Below are positions 18,684-26,160 of a DNA stretch of 64,000 nt, in pieces. The notes beneath the pieces were generated by a model. It was not told the origin of the DNA, ran no database searches, and saw only the letters and a list, made by a program, of their open reading frames with translations. The stretch is from Gammaproteobacteria bacterium. GTDB lineage: Bacteria; Pseudomonadota; Gammaproteobacteria; Thiohalomonadales; Thiohalomonadaceae. The stretch covers positions 62,001-126,000 of the forward strand of contig JALOAT010000003.1 of NCBI GenBank assembly GCA_023228645.1, read 5' to 3'. Made by a program: the position numbers and the translations under genes. Numbering within the stretch: position 1 is the first letter of the stretch; each line of letters starts with the position of its first letter.

Positions 18684-18925
18684 GTAACAAGTTGATGACA
18701 GTGAATGAACGCTGTAGCGGACCCGGGGGCGGAACCCGGCAGGTCCACCAACCGGTGGCAATACTGGAAACCTTTTTAGGGCCTGAACCAGGATCGACGT
18801 GCAAGAAGTAAGAATCTCGAGACAAGTTACTAAATAAAATAACTGACAATGATAATACAGTTATGGCTCTTGCTGCGTAAGCAGCCTGCCGGGGTAGTTA
18901 AAACCTAGCAACAGAATTTAACAGA
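18684..18925 (+). ncRNA. ssrA: Circularly permuted two-piece tmRNA
   Basis: The gene order is permuted. The acceptor piece comes first: T-stem CCGGG/CCCGG with a 7-base loop, then CAGGTCC, A and encoded CCA (18741-18750). After a 28-base spacer comes the coding piece starting GGGCCTG (18779-18785), which pairs 7 bp with CAGGTCC (one G-U), followed by ACCAGGATCGAC typical of tmRNA 5' ends. The tag frame reads TDNDNTVMALAA then TAA (18842-18880), with the stop in the loop of a GCTGC/GCAGC hairpin. It would rescue stalled ribosomes and tag peptides. Permuted tmRNA is typical of alphaproteobacteria. The exact resume codon is uncertain. Confidence 0.88.
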
Positions 18926-18952
18926 AAAGGCGGCTTAGGCTGCTTTTTCTTT
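18925..18952 (+). terminator. Intrinsic terminator of tmRNA
   Basis: GCGGC-TTAG-GCTGC stem followed by TTTTTCTTT. Confidence 0.75.
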
Positions 18953-18998
18953 GACTGAAAAACTTTTCTATGTTAGCTTGGCATATAAGGAGATAACT

Positions 18999-19241
18999 AT
19001 GGTAGGCGATGGTGATATAAATTATCTGTCAGGCAAACTGGATGCCCTGGCTGAGCTTCAAGCTATTATGTTTGGTATCAGGATGAAAACTATCGATAAT
19101 GATCCTGAGTCCATCAAATCTGCCCTTAAACAAGCTAAAGATAAAAGTAAAAATATCCGCGGTATAAGACGTCAGATTGGATATGATGAAGTCATAGATA
19201 CTGCCCTTAATAAATCTCCAGCAGATTTGATGGAGTGGTAA
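18999..19241 (+). CDS. Small hypothetical helical protein
   Basis: 80 residues from the ATG at 18999, which has AAGGAG 7 bases upstream; an upstream TTG overlaps the tmRNA terminator and was not used. Helical and Lys/Asp-rich (ALKQAKDKSKNIRGIRR). No family recognised. A weak TTGACT-N17-TAGCTT promoter precedes it. Confidence 0.6.
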   Translation: MVGDGDINYLSGKLDALAELQAIMFGIRMKTIDNDPESIKSALKQAKDKSKNIRGIRRQIGYDEVIDTALNKSPADLMEW

Positions 19242-19244
19242 AAT

Positions 19245-19826
19245 ATGGATTTAGTTGATAATAATGCTCATCCCCTTCTTCCTTCTACGGAAGAACAGCT
19301 TAGCTTATTTGGTGAATCAGTGCTCCAATTGCACGACCAAATATTTCAAATGGTTAGTTTAATGAATAAACAAGTTGAAGCTAATGAAAATTTAACAAAA
19401 GAAGTTCAAAGATTATCAAATGATGTCCAAATGCTAATAAATGAAAAATATAGATTGGAGTCAAAGCAAACTAATTTTGACACTAGAATTAATATGCTGG
19501 AAGATGATGTATATTTGAAAGAATCCTGGGGTGGACGATCGTCTGAAAAACTATCAGACGTTGTTAGGAGGATGAAAGATCATTTTGATCGTCTCAATGA
19601 TGGCCGCCTCACTACATCGTTAGTTGCAATGATGGAAATATTTAGATTACACCTCAATCAAATGGATGAGCGTGATAAGGCTGAAATTATGTCAGTTATG
19701 TCATCGCAACAAGGCTACGTGGAGAATGCATATCAGCTTGGATTGTCATATAATCCATCTGAACTACTTAGATTGGTGGCAGCACTTTTAGATCAGCCTG
19801 AATCAATCATAACTCTTTATAAGTAA
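19245..19826 (+). CDS. Hypothetical coiled-coil protein
   Basis: 193 residues with a long heptad-patterned coiled coil (about 40-95), then a helical C-terminal domain. Three bases after the previous gene. Could be structural; no family recognised. Confidence 0.58.
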   Translation: MDLVDNNAHPLLPSTEEQLSLFGESVLQLHDQIFQMVSLMNKQVEANENLTKEVQRLSNDVQMLINEKYRLESKQTNFDTRINMLEDDVYLKESWGGRSSEKLSDVVRRMKDHFDRLNDGRLTTSLVAMMEIFRLHLNQMDERDKAEIMSVMSSQQGYVENAYQLGLSYNPSELLRLVAALLDQPESIITLYK

Positions 19827-19848
19827 TCTTGCCAGATATCTCCAAAAC

Positions 19849-19856
19849 CATAAATA
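19849..19856 (+). promoter_or_regulatory. Late-promoter-like motif CATAAATA
   Basis: 26 bases before the holin start; one base off the T4 late TATAAATA. Confidence 0.35.
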
Positions 19857-19881
19857 ATGGTGCAGATGGAGGTATCCAAGA

Positions 19882-20265
19882 ATGGATAAAGAACAAGAAA
19901 CCAGTATTGAAGCTACCGCAGAAACTGTGGTAACTGAAACTACAAAAAAAGTAGGAAAAATTCGGGGCTGGTTCAGATCTGTCAAAACTAAATTTGGGAA
20001 TTTGACTTCTGGAATTAGTGACGTGATAAGTAATGAAAAAGCTGCTGATGGTATAATGCGCTGGCCGCGTCCGGTTGCATTTTTTATGATAGTCATTATG
20101 TTCTGTGTTGGGTGGTTTCATCCAGCAACGTTGTTGGCCTTTGCCCAAGCATTGGCAGCGTTTCCGGAATCATTTTGGACTGTTATTTTTATTATATTAG
20201 GATCTATTGGTGTTTCCAAAGGTGCTAATGACATAGTTAAAATTATTTCTTCAAGGAAGCCATAA
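19882..20265 (+). CDS. Holin-like protein (3TM, gene-transfer-release type)
   Basis: 127 residues. A charged N-terminal half is followed by RWPRP leading into hydrophobic spans (about 70-90 and 98-118) and GVSKGANDI, the arrangement of the 3TM holin family first described in alphaproteobacterial gene transfer agents. It would open the inner membrane at lysis. GGAGG precedes the ATG. The M15 peptidase at 21.3 kb may be the partner lysin, though an RNA gene lies between. Confidence 0.72.
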   Translation: MDKEQETSIEATAETVVTETTKKVGKIRGWFRSVKTKFGNLTSGISDVISNEKAADGIMRWPRPVAFFMIVIMFCVGWFHPATLLAFAQALAAFPESFWTVIFIILGSIGVSKGANDIVKIISSRKP

Positions 20266-20273
20266 TTTAACTT

Positions 20274-20368
20274 GCAGGGCCTCGGTGGTAGCGCCAGACC
20301 TTTTATTGGGTAGGCGTCAGGTTAACAGTGCGCGTAATAAAAGGTGGTTCGATTCCACCTTTCCTGCA
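20274..20368 (+). tRNA. tRNA-like element, identity unresolved
   Basis: Has a good T-arm (GGTGG-TTCGATT-CCACC) and GCAGG/CCTGC ends, with a D-loop-like CGGTGGTAG. But the middle does not fold as a normal anticodon arm: ACCTTTTATT and AATAAAAGGT form a 10-bp helix around 26 bases that competes with the T-stem. About 95 bases long. Perhaps a degenerate class II tRNA or a tRNA mimic; no anticodon is assigned. Confidence 0.4.
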
Positions 20369-20377
20369 CAATTATAG

Positions 20378-20406
20378 TTGACATTGTAATAGATGTTTAC
20401 TATATT
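20378..20406 (+). promoter_or_regulatory. Sigma70-type promoter of the large RNA
   Basis: TTGACA (20378-20383), exactly 17 bases, TATATT (20401-20406). No gene follows for about 900 bases; the transcript runs into tRNA-Ala and a terminator at 21267. Confidence 0.8.
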
Positions 20407-20807
20407 GAATATATTAATGCGTGGAAGCATTAAGCCTGGATTAATCATAGGCCCATCTAATGAAATGAGATATGGAGATGGCCGAAAAGCTTAATGTGAA
20501 AGCAAGTTGGTTGCAGTGTACAATGCAATCGTAATTCTTACAAGCGTTATATAAATTTCGAAATTTATAGTATCCAAGCATTTAAATGCTTACTTAGCTA
20601 GAAGCCGGAAAAAGTTGGTGATAAACTAAGAGAGATACTTACTGTGAAGCAGATCGGCGCAAAAGTTAGGTAAGAACTTGATCTGCCAAACATTCATACA
20701 GGCTTACCAAACCTGTACAGCCATTAATACAAATTCATTTGTATTAATGTTACATTATATTAAATATAATGGTATTGGTCTCGTTTATTGTTGAAGCGGA
20801 CCTTTAT

Positions 20808-20880
20808 GGGGAATTAGCTCATCTGGGAGAGCACTTGATTTGCATTCAAGAGGTGATCGGTTCGAGCCCGATATTCTCCA
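20808..20880 (+). tRNA. tRNA-Ala(TGC)
   Basis: Cloverleaf: GGGGAAT/ATTCTCC acceptor (one G-U), D-arm with GGGAG, anticodon stem CTTGA/TCAAG around TTTGCAT, T-arm with TTCGAGC, discriminator A. CCA is not encoded in full, so the phage CCA-adding enzyme could finish it. It lies inside the long structured RNA. Confidence 0.9.
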
Positions 20881-21244
20881 CACATACAATATTATTATAT
20901 AATATTGGATGCTCGCAACTTAAAGGTGAGAACAGCCTCCTCACACACTTGTTTCAAACGAGTAGACGGTCACTGTAAATATTTTACAAACTGGAGAGAT
21001 CATACCACCGGGCAGGTATGTTAAGTTGCTTTTGAAATACGGCTCGAGTCACTGAAAGCCGACACTGGAATTACCTTCCACTTGGCACCATTAATGGTCC
21101 GGGAAGTCAAATTTGAGCCTTCAAAAAGAGTCAGACCTGAAGGGCTCTATAAATCACACACAGGGGGGCGGATGCGACGAGCGCTCCGGAGTATAACTCT
21201 AGAAATGATTTATCATCTCTAGTCCTTCTCTCTTAAAGGGTACC

Positions 21245-21267
21245 AAAAGGCGCCTAGTGCGCCTTTT
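21245..21267 (+). terminator. Intrinsic terminator of the large RNA
   Basis: AAAAGGCGC-CTAGT-GCGCCTTTT stem with terminal U-run, 42 bases before the M15 peptidase start. Confidence 0.8.
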
Positions 21268-21273
21268 GTCTTG

Positions 21274-21281
21274 AATAAATA
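21274..21281 (+). promoter_or_regulatory. T4-type late promoter motif AATAAATA
   Basis: 28 bases before the M15 peptidase start, just after the RNA terminator; suggests a separate late transcript. Confidence 0.5.
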
Positions 21282-21308
21282 CCTGACAATATAATAGGAA
21301 AATTCACT

Positions 21309-22103
21309 ATGGGTAAATGGATGGTTGTTAAAGATCAAGACAATGACGATCACGATCAAAGGTCTACGTCAAATCTATCAGCACACACTCAAAAGAATAA
21401 AGTTATTGCACAAGGAATTAATGTGTATGTTGGTGATAGTGGCGGGATTGGTTCAGCAAATGCATCTTTCAATGGTATATTAGCAGATAGTGATGATGTT
21501 GATGATAAGCCAACTTTATCACCAGAACAACAAGCGCAGGTTGATGCAGAATTTGCTGCTGCTGGCGGCGTAGATACTGGTGCTCCATCAGATACTACAC
21601 AAGGATCCGGTGGCCAAGGCAGTAATGTAATTTGCGGAAATGTTCCATCATATCCTGCTGACAATTATCAACTTTCTCCTAATTTCAATTTAGGCCAACT
21701 TTCGTCAAAATGCATTTTTCCTTACCGAGTTGCATCGCAGTGTGGACTTTCATTGCCAGAGGTCGTCTGTAATTTGAAAGCATTATGCACCAATGTATTA
21801 GAACCATTAAAGGCACGATATCCAAATGGATTCAGAATTAACAGTGGATTTAGGAGAGGTAGTGGTAGGTCCCAACATTATCGAGGAATGGCCGCCGATA
21901 TCCAATGGGCAGGGTTAGCCAATAGTGAATATTTAACACGGGCGCAATGGATCCGAGATCATTTACCGTTTGATCAACTAATTATGGAACACGGTAGATC
22001 AATTTGGATTCACGTTTCATTTAAACGTGGTGGTCCGCAACGGGGTCAAGTTTTAACTATGATTAGAAATGATTACCGTCCTGGCTTAAAGCTTTATTAT
22101 TAA
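21309..22103 (+). CDS. M15-family peptidase (D-Ala-D-Ala carboxypeptidase/lysin-like)
   Basis: 264 residues. An acidic, Gly/Ser/Ala-rich N-terminal half (1-115) precedes a zinc peptidase domain: SGFRRG...SQHYRGMAADIQW gives His and Asp ligands, and WIHVSF the second His. It should cut peptidoglycan peptide stems, either as endolysin (holin upstream) or as a tail-associated enzyme; the odd N-terminus favours the latter. AGGA precedes the ATG. Confidence 0.8.
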   Translation: MGKWMVVKDQDNDDHDQRSTSNLSAHTQKNKVIAQGINVYVGDSGGIGSANASFNGILADSDDVDDKPTLSPEQQAQVDAEFAAAGGVDTGAPSDTTQGSGGQGSNVICGNVPSYPADNYQLSPNFNLGQLSSKCIFPYRVASQCGLSLPEVVCNLKALCTNVLEPLKARYPNGFRINSGFRRGSGRSQHYRGMAADIQWAGLANSEYLTRAQWIRDHLPFDQLIMEHGRSIWIHVSFKRGGPQRGQVLTMIRNDYRPGLKLYY

Positions 22104-22159
22104 TTTGATTTTTATTCCAATATCTGCTAATTTGAATGAAATTCAAGAGGTAGATAATA

Positions 22160-22672
22160 ATGAAAGTTATAAACATTTTGGGTGGCCCAGGTATTGGTAA
22201 AAGTACCGCCGCCGCCAAGGTTTTCTATACATTAAAAGAACGCGGCCTGAATGTCGAATTGGTGACAGAAGTTGCTAAGGACATTGTTTATGAAGAACAG
22301 TTAAAAATTCTAAAAGACCAATTGTACGTATTTGCTAAGCAAAATCGAAGAATGGAACGTCTTCGTGGAAAGGTAGATTATGTCGTAACTGATTCACCAG
22401 GAATATTAGCACTTGCATACCAAATCCCAAATTATTATCCAACCTTTGAACCACTCGTAGTTGATGTATTCAATTCATATAATAATATCAATTTTATGCT
22501 AACTCGAAATTATGGCTTTGAAGAAAGTGGTCGAGCACACGATGAAGCAACGTCGAAGAATATCGACATTAACATCATTTCTATATTAGAAAAGCACGGA
22601 ATACCATATTACCCAATGAGTGGCACTAATGTAGTGTCAATGAACATCGTAATGGATAGGATTTTGAAATGA
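22160..22672 (+). CDS. P-loop ATPase, AAA_28/NadR-like, copy 1
   Basis: 170 residues. Walker A GGPGIGKSTAA near the N-terminus, a VELVTEVAKD segment and Walker-B-like DYVVTDSPG. Resembles small AAA_28/Ttd14-NadR-type kinases common in phages. Overlaps by ATGA with a close paralogue. The substrate is unknown; a nucleoside or nicotinamide riboside kinase role is possible. Confidence 0.72.
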   Translation: MKVINILGGPGIGKSTAAAKVFYTLKERGLNVELVTEVAKDIVYEEQLKILKDQLYVFAKQNRRMERLRGKVDYVVTDSPGILALAYQIPNYYPTFEPLVVDVFNSYNNINFMLTRNYGFEESGRAHDEATSKNIDINIISILEKHGIPYYPMSGTNVVSMNIVMDRILK

Positions 22673-23190
22673 AAGCCACAATTTTAAATTTTTTTGCTGG
22701 CCCAGGCGCGGGCAAATCAACCACAACTGCACAAGTTTTTGCTGATTTAAAAAAGAAAAATTTAAACGTTGAGTTAGTTACAGAATATGCAAAGGATCTT
22801 GTTTGGGAAGATCGTATGAATGTACTTCTAGAGGATCAACTTTATATTTTAGCAAAGCAGGCTCGTAAACTGCATCGTATTGCTGATAAGGTTGATTTTG
22901 TGATCACTGATGCGCCACTAGTTCAAGGACTAATGTATAAACCACACGAATATTTCACTGGGTTCGAGCCTTTAGTAGTTGAGATCTTTAAAACATATAA
23001 CAACGAAAATTATTTCTTAAAGCGTATGACAAAATATGATCCTGTTGGCCGCTATCAAGACGAACAAGGTGCAATTGATATTGATATGCGATTAATGGAA
23101 TTATTGGATCGCCATAACATTCCATTTACTATTATTGAGGATATTAATCAAGCTTCTGAAATAATTCTAAGAAATATTGACAAAAAGTGA
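22669..23190 (+). CDS. P-loop ATPase, AAA_28/NadR-like, copy 2
   Basis: 173 residues; Walker A GPGAGKSTTTA, VELVTEYAKDLVWE, and DFVITDAPL. About the same length and motif order as copy 1; a tandem duplication in a coupled pair, possibly forming a heteromer. Confidence 0.72.
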   Translation: MKATILNFFAGPGAGKSTTTAQVFADLKKKNLNVELVTEYAKDLVWEDRMNVLLEDQLYILAKQARKLHRIADKVDFVITDAPLVQGLMYKPHEYFTGFEPLVVEIFKTYNNENYFLKRMTKYDPVGRYQDEQGAIDIDMRLMELLDRHNIPFTIIEDINQASEIILRNIDKK

Positions 23191-23199
23191 TCATTTTAG

Positions 23200-23207
23200 T
23201 ATAAATA
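23200..23207 (+). promoter_or_regulatory. T4-type late promoter TATAAATA
   Basis: Exact T4 late consensus, about 90 bases before the VWA gene. Confidence 0.5.
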
Positions 23208-23297
23208 GAAATGAAGCTAGTAAATGCTTCATTTAATCGGGCAAGTTATTATCCACGTTAAGGATACCGTAAGACCCAACGTAAAGGAAAACAAATA

Positions 23298-24068
23298 ATG
23301 CGAAATATTCGTACTCCATCTGGGATGCCTAACGCTTTCCCACAATTCACTCCAAAAGCACAAACAATTGCTACTTCAACAGTAAATGTTTCCACCAATG
23401 AAAAAATTAAAAAAGCCGGTTCAAATGGTGTTTTGATACACGTTGTTTTGGACGAATCTTCAAGTATGTCTAGTGTAACTCAGCAAACTATCGATTCATT
23501 CAATTCTTGGCTAAAAGAACAGCAAATTGGTGATGGTGAATGCTTACTCACGTTAAGTAAATTTAACGGCTCACAAGTCAAGTACATTTTCGAAAACAAA
23601 GACATCAAAACCGTAGAACCGCTAACCACAAGCACTTATCGACCAAGCGGATCAACCAATCTTCTAGATGCGATTGGTGATAATATCACTAAAGCTAATG
23701 CAGTAATTTCATCAAAGAAAAAAGCGGAACGTCCTGGCGTTATCGTCGTTATCTTAACTGATGGTGAAGAAAATTGCTCTAATCGTTTCAATAAAACAGC
23801 TATTAAGGCTTTAGTTGAAAAGGCAGAAGGCAAGGATTGGACGTTCTTGTTTATGGGTGCAAACATTGACGCTTTCCACGAAGGTAGTGCAATGGGCTTT
23901 GGTACCAATAATACAGTTCAATACAATACTTCAAATATGGCTGGCTCAATGGCAGCATTGTCCTCTATTACAACAAGAACTAGAACCGCTTATGCGAAAG
24001 GGTTTGCTGGCGACGCACTTCGTGCTTCGGCAACATATACCCAAGCAGAGCGCGATCAATCTTTGTAA
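23298..24068 (+). CDS. von Willebrand factor A-domain protein
   Basis: 256 residues. MIDAS metal site DESSSM (D-x-S-x-S), later SGSTNLLDA (the MIDAS Thr region) and VVILTDGEENC. A protein-binding metal-dependent domain; the first 40 residues are flexible. Adjacent to a gene of similar expression strength; partner unknown. AAGGA precedes the ATG. Confidence 0.82.
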   Translation: MRNIRTPSGMPNAFPQFTPKAQTIATSTVNVSTNEKIKKAGSNGVLIHVVLDESSSMSSVTQQTIDSFNSWLKEQQIGDGECLLTLSKFNGSQVKYIFENKDIKTVEPLTTSTYRPSGSTNLLDAIGDNITKANAVISSKKKAERPGVIVVILTDGEENCSNRFNKTAIKALVEKAEGKDWTFLFMGANIDAFHEGSAMGFGTNNTVQYNTSNMAGSMAALSSITTRTRTAYAKGFAGDALRASATYTQAERDQSL

Positions 24069-24085
24069 TAAAGGAGGACACGACA

Positions 24086-24925
24086 ATGTTTGATAATACT
24101 AATCAATATGAACTAAGTCTAGTTATTAACGGTCAGCCGTTGACTGAATATCAGCATCAGGGTTTGGTCTTTGTTGAAGGCCGAACAAATTCAAATTATG
24201 AATTGAGAATTAAAAACAATTCACCAGAGCGCATTTTAGCCATTCCAAGTGTTGATGGTTTGAGCGTTATTGATGGAAAGCCTGCCGGTGCTGACAGTCA
24301 AGGATATGTTTTGGAACCTTGGCAAACACTTAACATTCCTGGTTGGAAAGTTGATGCAGACACTGCTGCGAAATTTCAATTTGGTTCATCCTCAGGATCA
24401 TATTCTAATCGAACAGGACGCGGTAAGAAAAACGTTGGTGTCATAGGTATGATGGTATTTAGACCAAAATATGTTCCGCCGATTAATACATTTCCTAGCT
24501 ATACTTTTACAAGCACCGCAAGTGATCCACTTTGGAATACTCCATTAGGATCAAGTGTATGTAACAATGTAGTAGGATCAGGCTTGGATAGTGTGGCTAT
24601 GGCTGCTCCTTCAGGAGGAACGAGAAGTGCTGCCACTTTGAATACTACATTAACATCTGGTAATAACGCCGTGATGAAATCATTCAGCAGCCAAAATCTT
24701 GGTACTGAATATGGCGATGCGCAAACTTTTCAAACCACTACGACTACTTTTGAAAAGCGCGATCCAAATTACCCTGATGCGCTAGTTTGCATTTATTATG
24801 ATGATGCAAATGGTCTTGAAGCTCGTGGTATTATTCTTCCTTACAGGAATTCGTCACCACAGGCTTTCCCAAGCTATTCAAACACTACAACTTATGCTGC
24901 ACCGCCCCCAGGATGGCGTAAGTAA
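24086..24925 (+). CDS. Conserved-looking hypothetical protein, beta-rich
   Basis: 279 residues with a very strong AAAGGAGG site. The N-terminal half is beta-rich (residues 45-95: NNSPERILAIPSVDGLSV), typical of a beta-sandwich; the second half is Thr/Ser/Gly-rich with repeated threonines. Coupled behind the VWA gene, so perhaps its ligand or partner (inference). Confidence 0.6.
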   Translation: MFDNTNQYELSLVINGQPLTEYQHQGLVFVEGRTNSNYELRIKNNSPERILAIPSVDGLSVIDGKPAGADSQGYVLEPWQTLNIPGWKVDADTAAKFQFGSSSGSYSNRTGRGKKNVGVIGMMVFRPKYVPPINTFPSYTFTSTASDPLWNTPLGSSVCNNVVGSGLDSVAMAAPSGGTRSAATLNTTLTSGNNAVMKSFSSQNLGTEYGDAQTFQTTTTTFEKRDPNYPDALVCIYYDDANGLEARGIILPYRNSSPQAFPSYSNTTTYAAPPPGWRK

Positions 24926-24930
24926 TACAA

Positions 24931-24963
24931 AATACCGGTGATGAAAATCACCGGTATTTTCTT
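24931..24963 (+). terminator. Intrinsic terminator
   Basis: 12-bp stem (AATACCGGTGAT/ATCACCGGTATT) capped by GAAA, followed by TTTTCTT. Confidence 0.85.
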
Positions 24964-24990
24964 GACTGGAAGACTGATATTTTTTATAAT
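24962..24990 (+). promoter_or_regulatory. Sigma70-type promoter giving a leaderless mRNA
   Basis: TTGACT (24962-24967), 17 bases, TATAAT (24985-24990). Six bases later is the ATG at 24997, so transcription should begin at or next to the start codon. Confidence 0.72.
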
Positions 24991-24996
24991 TGTTTT

Positions 24997-25542
24997 ATGG
25001 TTACAATGTTATCTGGCGGCGCTGAAGGAGCGGATACAGAATGGGGTGAAGTTGCTTCACTTCACGGCCACGAGGTTATTCATTTTTCATTTGACGAACA
25101 TAAAACCACTTGCCCAAATGGGCAGATAGTTCGACTGCCATATAATAATTTAGTTATTGCTGATCCGTGGCTCAAAAAAGCTAAATCATATCTTAACAGG
25201 CATTATCCTTCTAAGAGCAAATATGTTAATAATTTGCTAAGACGGAACTATTATCAAGTGAAGGAAACTGATGCAGTGTATGCTATCGGCACTTTCAATC
25301 CAAGCACAATGGTAGTGGATGGTGGTACTGCTTGGGCTACCGCTATGTATTGCTTGATCCATAATAAGCCTTTCTATTTTTTCCATCAAGATCGAAATAA
25401 ATGGTATGAAATGGATATTTCAGGTCTTTGTCGTGAAATTCGGTTACCACCAAAGCCAGAAATAGGAGTTTGGACTGGAATTGGGACCCGGGATATAAAT
25501 TTAAATGGTAAGTTGGCTATCGATTATCTGTTTAATGGTTAA
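24997..25542 (+). CDS. SLOG-domain (Rossmann-like nucleotide-binding) protein
   Basis: 181 residues. TMLSGGAEGADTEWGE at the N-terminus is the glycine-rich signature of SLOG/YspA-type domains that bind or process nucleotide ligands; VDGGTAWATAMYC is the second conserved loop. The start has no ribosome site and sits six bases after a TATAAT, suggesting a leaderless message. In phages such domains may sense or degrade nucleotide signals (inference). Confidence 0.7.
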   Translation: MVTMLSGGAEGADTEWGEVASLHGHEVIHFSFDEHKTTCPNGQIVRLPYNNLVIADPWLKKAKSYLNRHYPSKSKYVNNLLRRNYYQVKETDAVYAIGTFNPSTMVVDGGTAWATAMYCLIHNKPFYFFHQDRNKWYEMDISGLCREIRLPPKPEIGVWTGIGTRDINLNGKLAIDYLFNG

Positions 25543-25546
25543 ATCA

Positions 25547-25554
25547 AATAAATA
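25547..25554 (+). promoter_or_regulatory. T4-type late promoter motif AATAAATA
   Basis: 31 bases before the next gene. Confidence 0.45.
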
Positions 25555-25584
25555 CCCTATAGTTTATAAGCTAGGGTTAATAAA

Positions 25585-26100
25585 ATGAAATCAGCCGACT
25601 TTACATCATATCAGCCAAAGATGTCGCCATATTTAAATAATATGCCATTATTGGTGAACGAAGCCAGGGATTCAGTTGATAGTGACGTGGTCGACGTGCG
25701 CCAAGTTCCAATATCCAAAATTCTTTTCACCCATCCGATCGAAAAAGCACACGATGATAGAGAATTCAGCCGTCACGATGCTTTACCTTTCGCAGTATTG
25801 TTGGATGGCTATTATCATTTATTAGATGGCCACGGTCACATTATGGATGCAATCAATGAAGGATTCAGCAAAACTTTACTATTTGTAGCTGATGGCGATA
25901 ATGAAGAATTGACTGAAGCTAAAAAGAAAAAGAAAAGTAGCAATTCATCAACTCACACGCCTGTAGTTCCTTTTTATGGCAGATGGTGGTATGGTGGCAC
26001 TGATAATGACAATCTTGATCAAGATTCAGATAATGATTTGGGTACTGGTGAATTAGATTTAGTAAATGGTGATGTAGGCGGAGACGGTGGCGGAGAATGA
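25585..26100 (+). CDS. ParB/Srx-like fold protein with acidic tail
   Basis: 171 residues. VPISKILFTHPIEKAH and LLDGYYHLLDGHGHIMDAINEG match the ParB/sulfiredoxin-like core (P-h-D-h-h, then D-G-x-x-R/H-x-x-A). A Lys run at about 112-116 precedes an Asp/Gly-rich tail. Possibly a small phage ParB-like nucleotide-binding protein; no DNA-binding domain is visible. Confidence 0.55.
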   Translation: MKSADFTSYQPKMSPYLNNMPLLVNEARDSVDSDVVDVRQVPISKILFTHPIEKAHDDREFSRHDALPFAVLLDGYYHLLDGHGHIMDAINEGFSKTLLFVADGDNEELTEAKKKKKSSNSSTHTPVVPFYGRWWYGGTDNDNLDQDSDNDLGTGELDLVNGDVGGDGGGE

Positions 26101-26110
26101 TCGCCCAGTA

Positions 26111-26139
26111 TTGACATTTAATCACTAATATCGTATTCT
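26111..26139 (+). promoter_or_regulatory. Sigma70-type promoter
   Basis: TTGACA (26111-26116), 17 bases, TATTCT (26134-26139), ahead of AAAGGAG and the ATG at 26161. Confidence 0.72.
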
Positions 26140-26160
26140 CTACTTGAAAGGAGAAAATCG

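Larger units (their letters stand above)
20413..21267 (+). ncRNA. Candidate ~855-nt ornate structured RNA with embedded tRNA-Ala
   Basis: A strong promoter and an intrinsic terminator enclose no credible gene but many hairpins: CATTAAGC/GCTTAATG enclosing a GGCCCATCT/AGATGGCC stem; GGTTGCA/TGCAATC; palindromes at 20550-20569 and 20576-20591; GCAGATC/GATCTGC with a nested stem (20649-20686); a 13-bp hairpin at 20722-20749; 9-bp hairpins at 20753-20771 and 20887-20907; CATACC/GGTATG (21001-21020); GAGCC-TTCA/TGAA-GGGCTC (21114-21146); and CTAGA..ATGAT/ATCAT..TCTAG (21199-21222). Size, tRNA association and phage setting resemble GOLLD-class RNA. The family assignment is a hypothesis. Confidence 0.68.

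Noticed and set aside
18566..18849. Two minus-strand frames of 61 and 80 residues
   Set aside because: They lie antisense to tmRNA and its promoter, without ribosome sites or familiar protein features.
20274..20368. Suppressor tRNA with UUA anticodon in the unresolved tRNA-like element
   Set aside because: A TTTTATT loop can be drawn, but the flanking stem has mismatches and other folds are stronger; no anticodon can be claimed.
20769..20978. 69-residue open frame over the tRNA-Ala region
   Set aside because: It runs through tRNA-Ala and the hairpins of the structured RNA and has no ribosome site.
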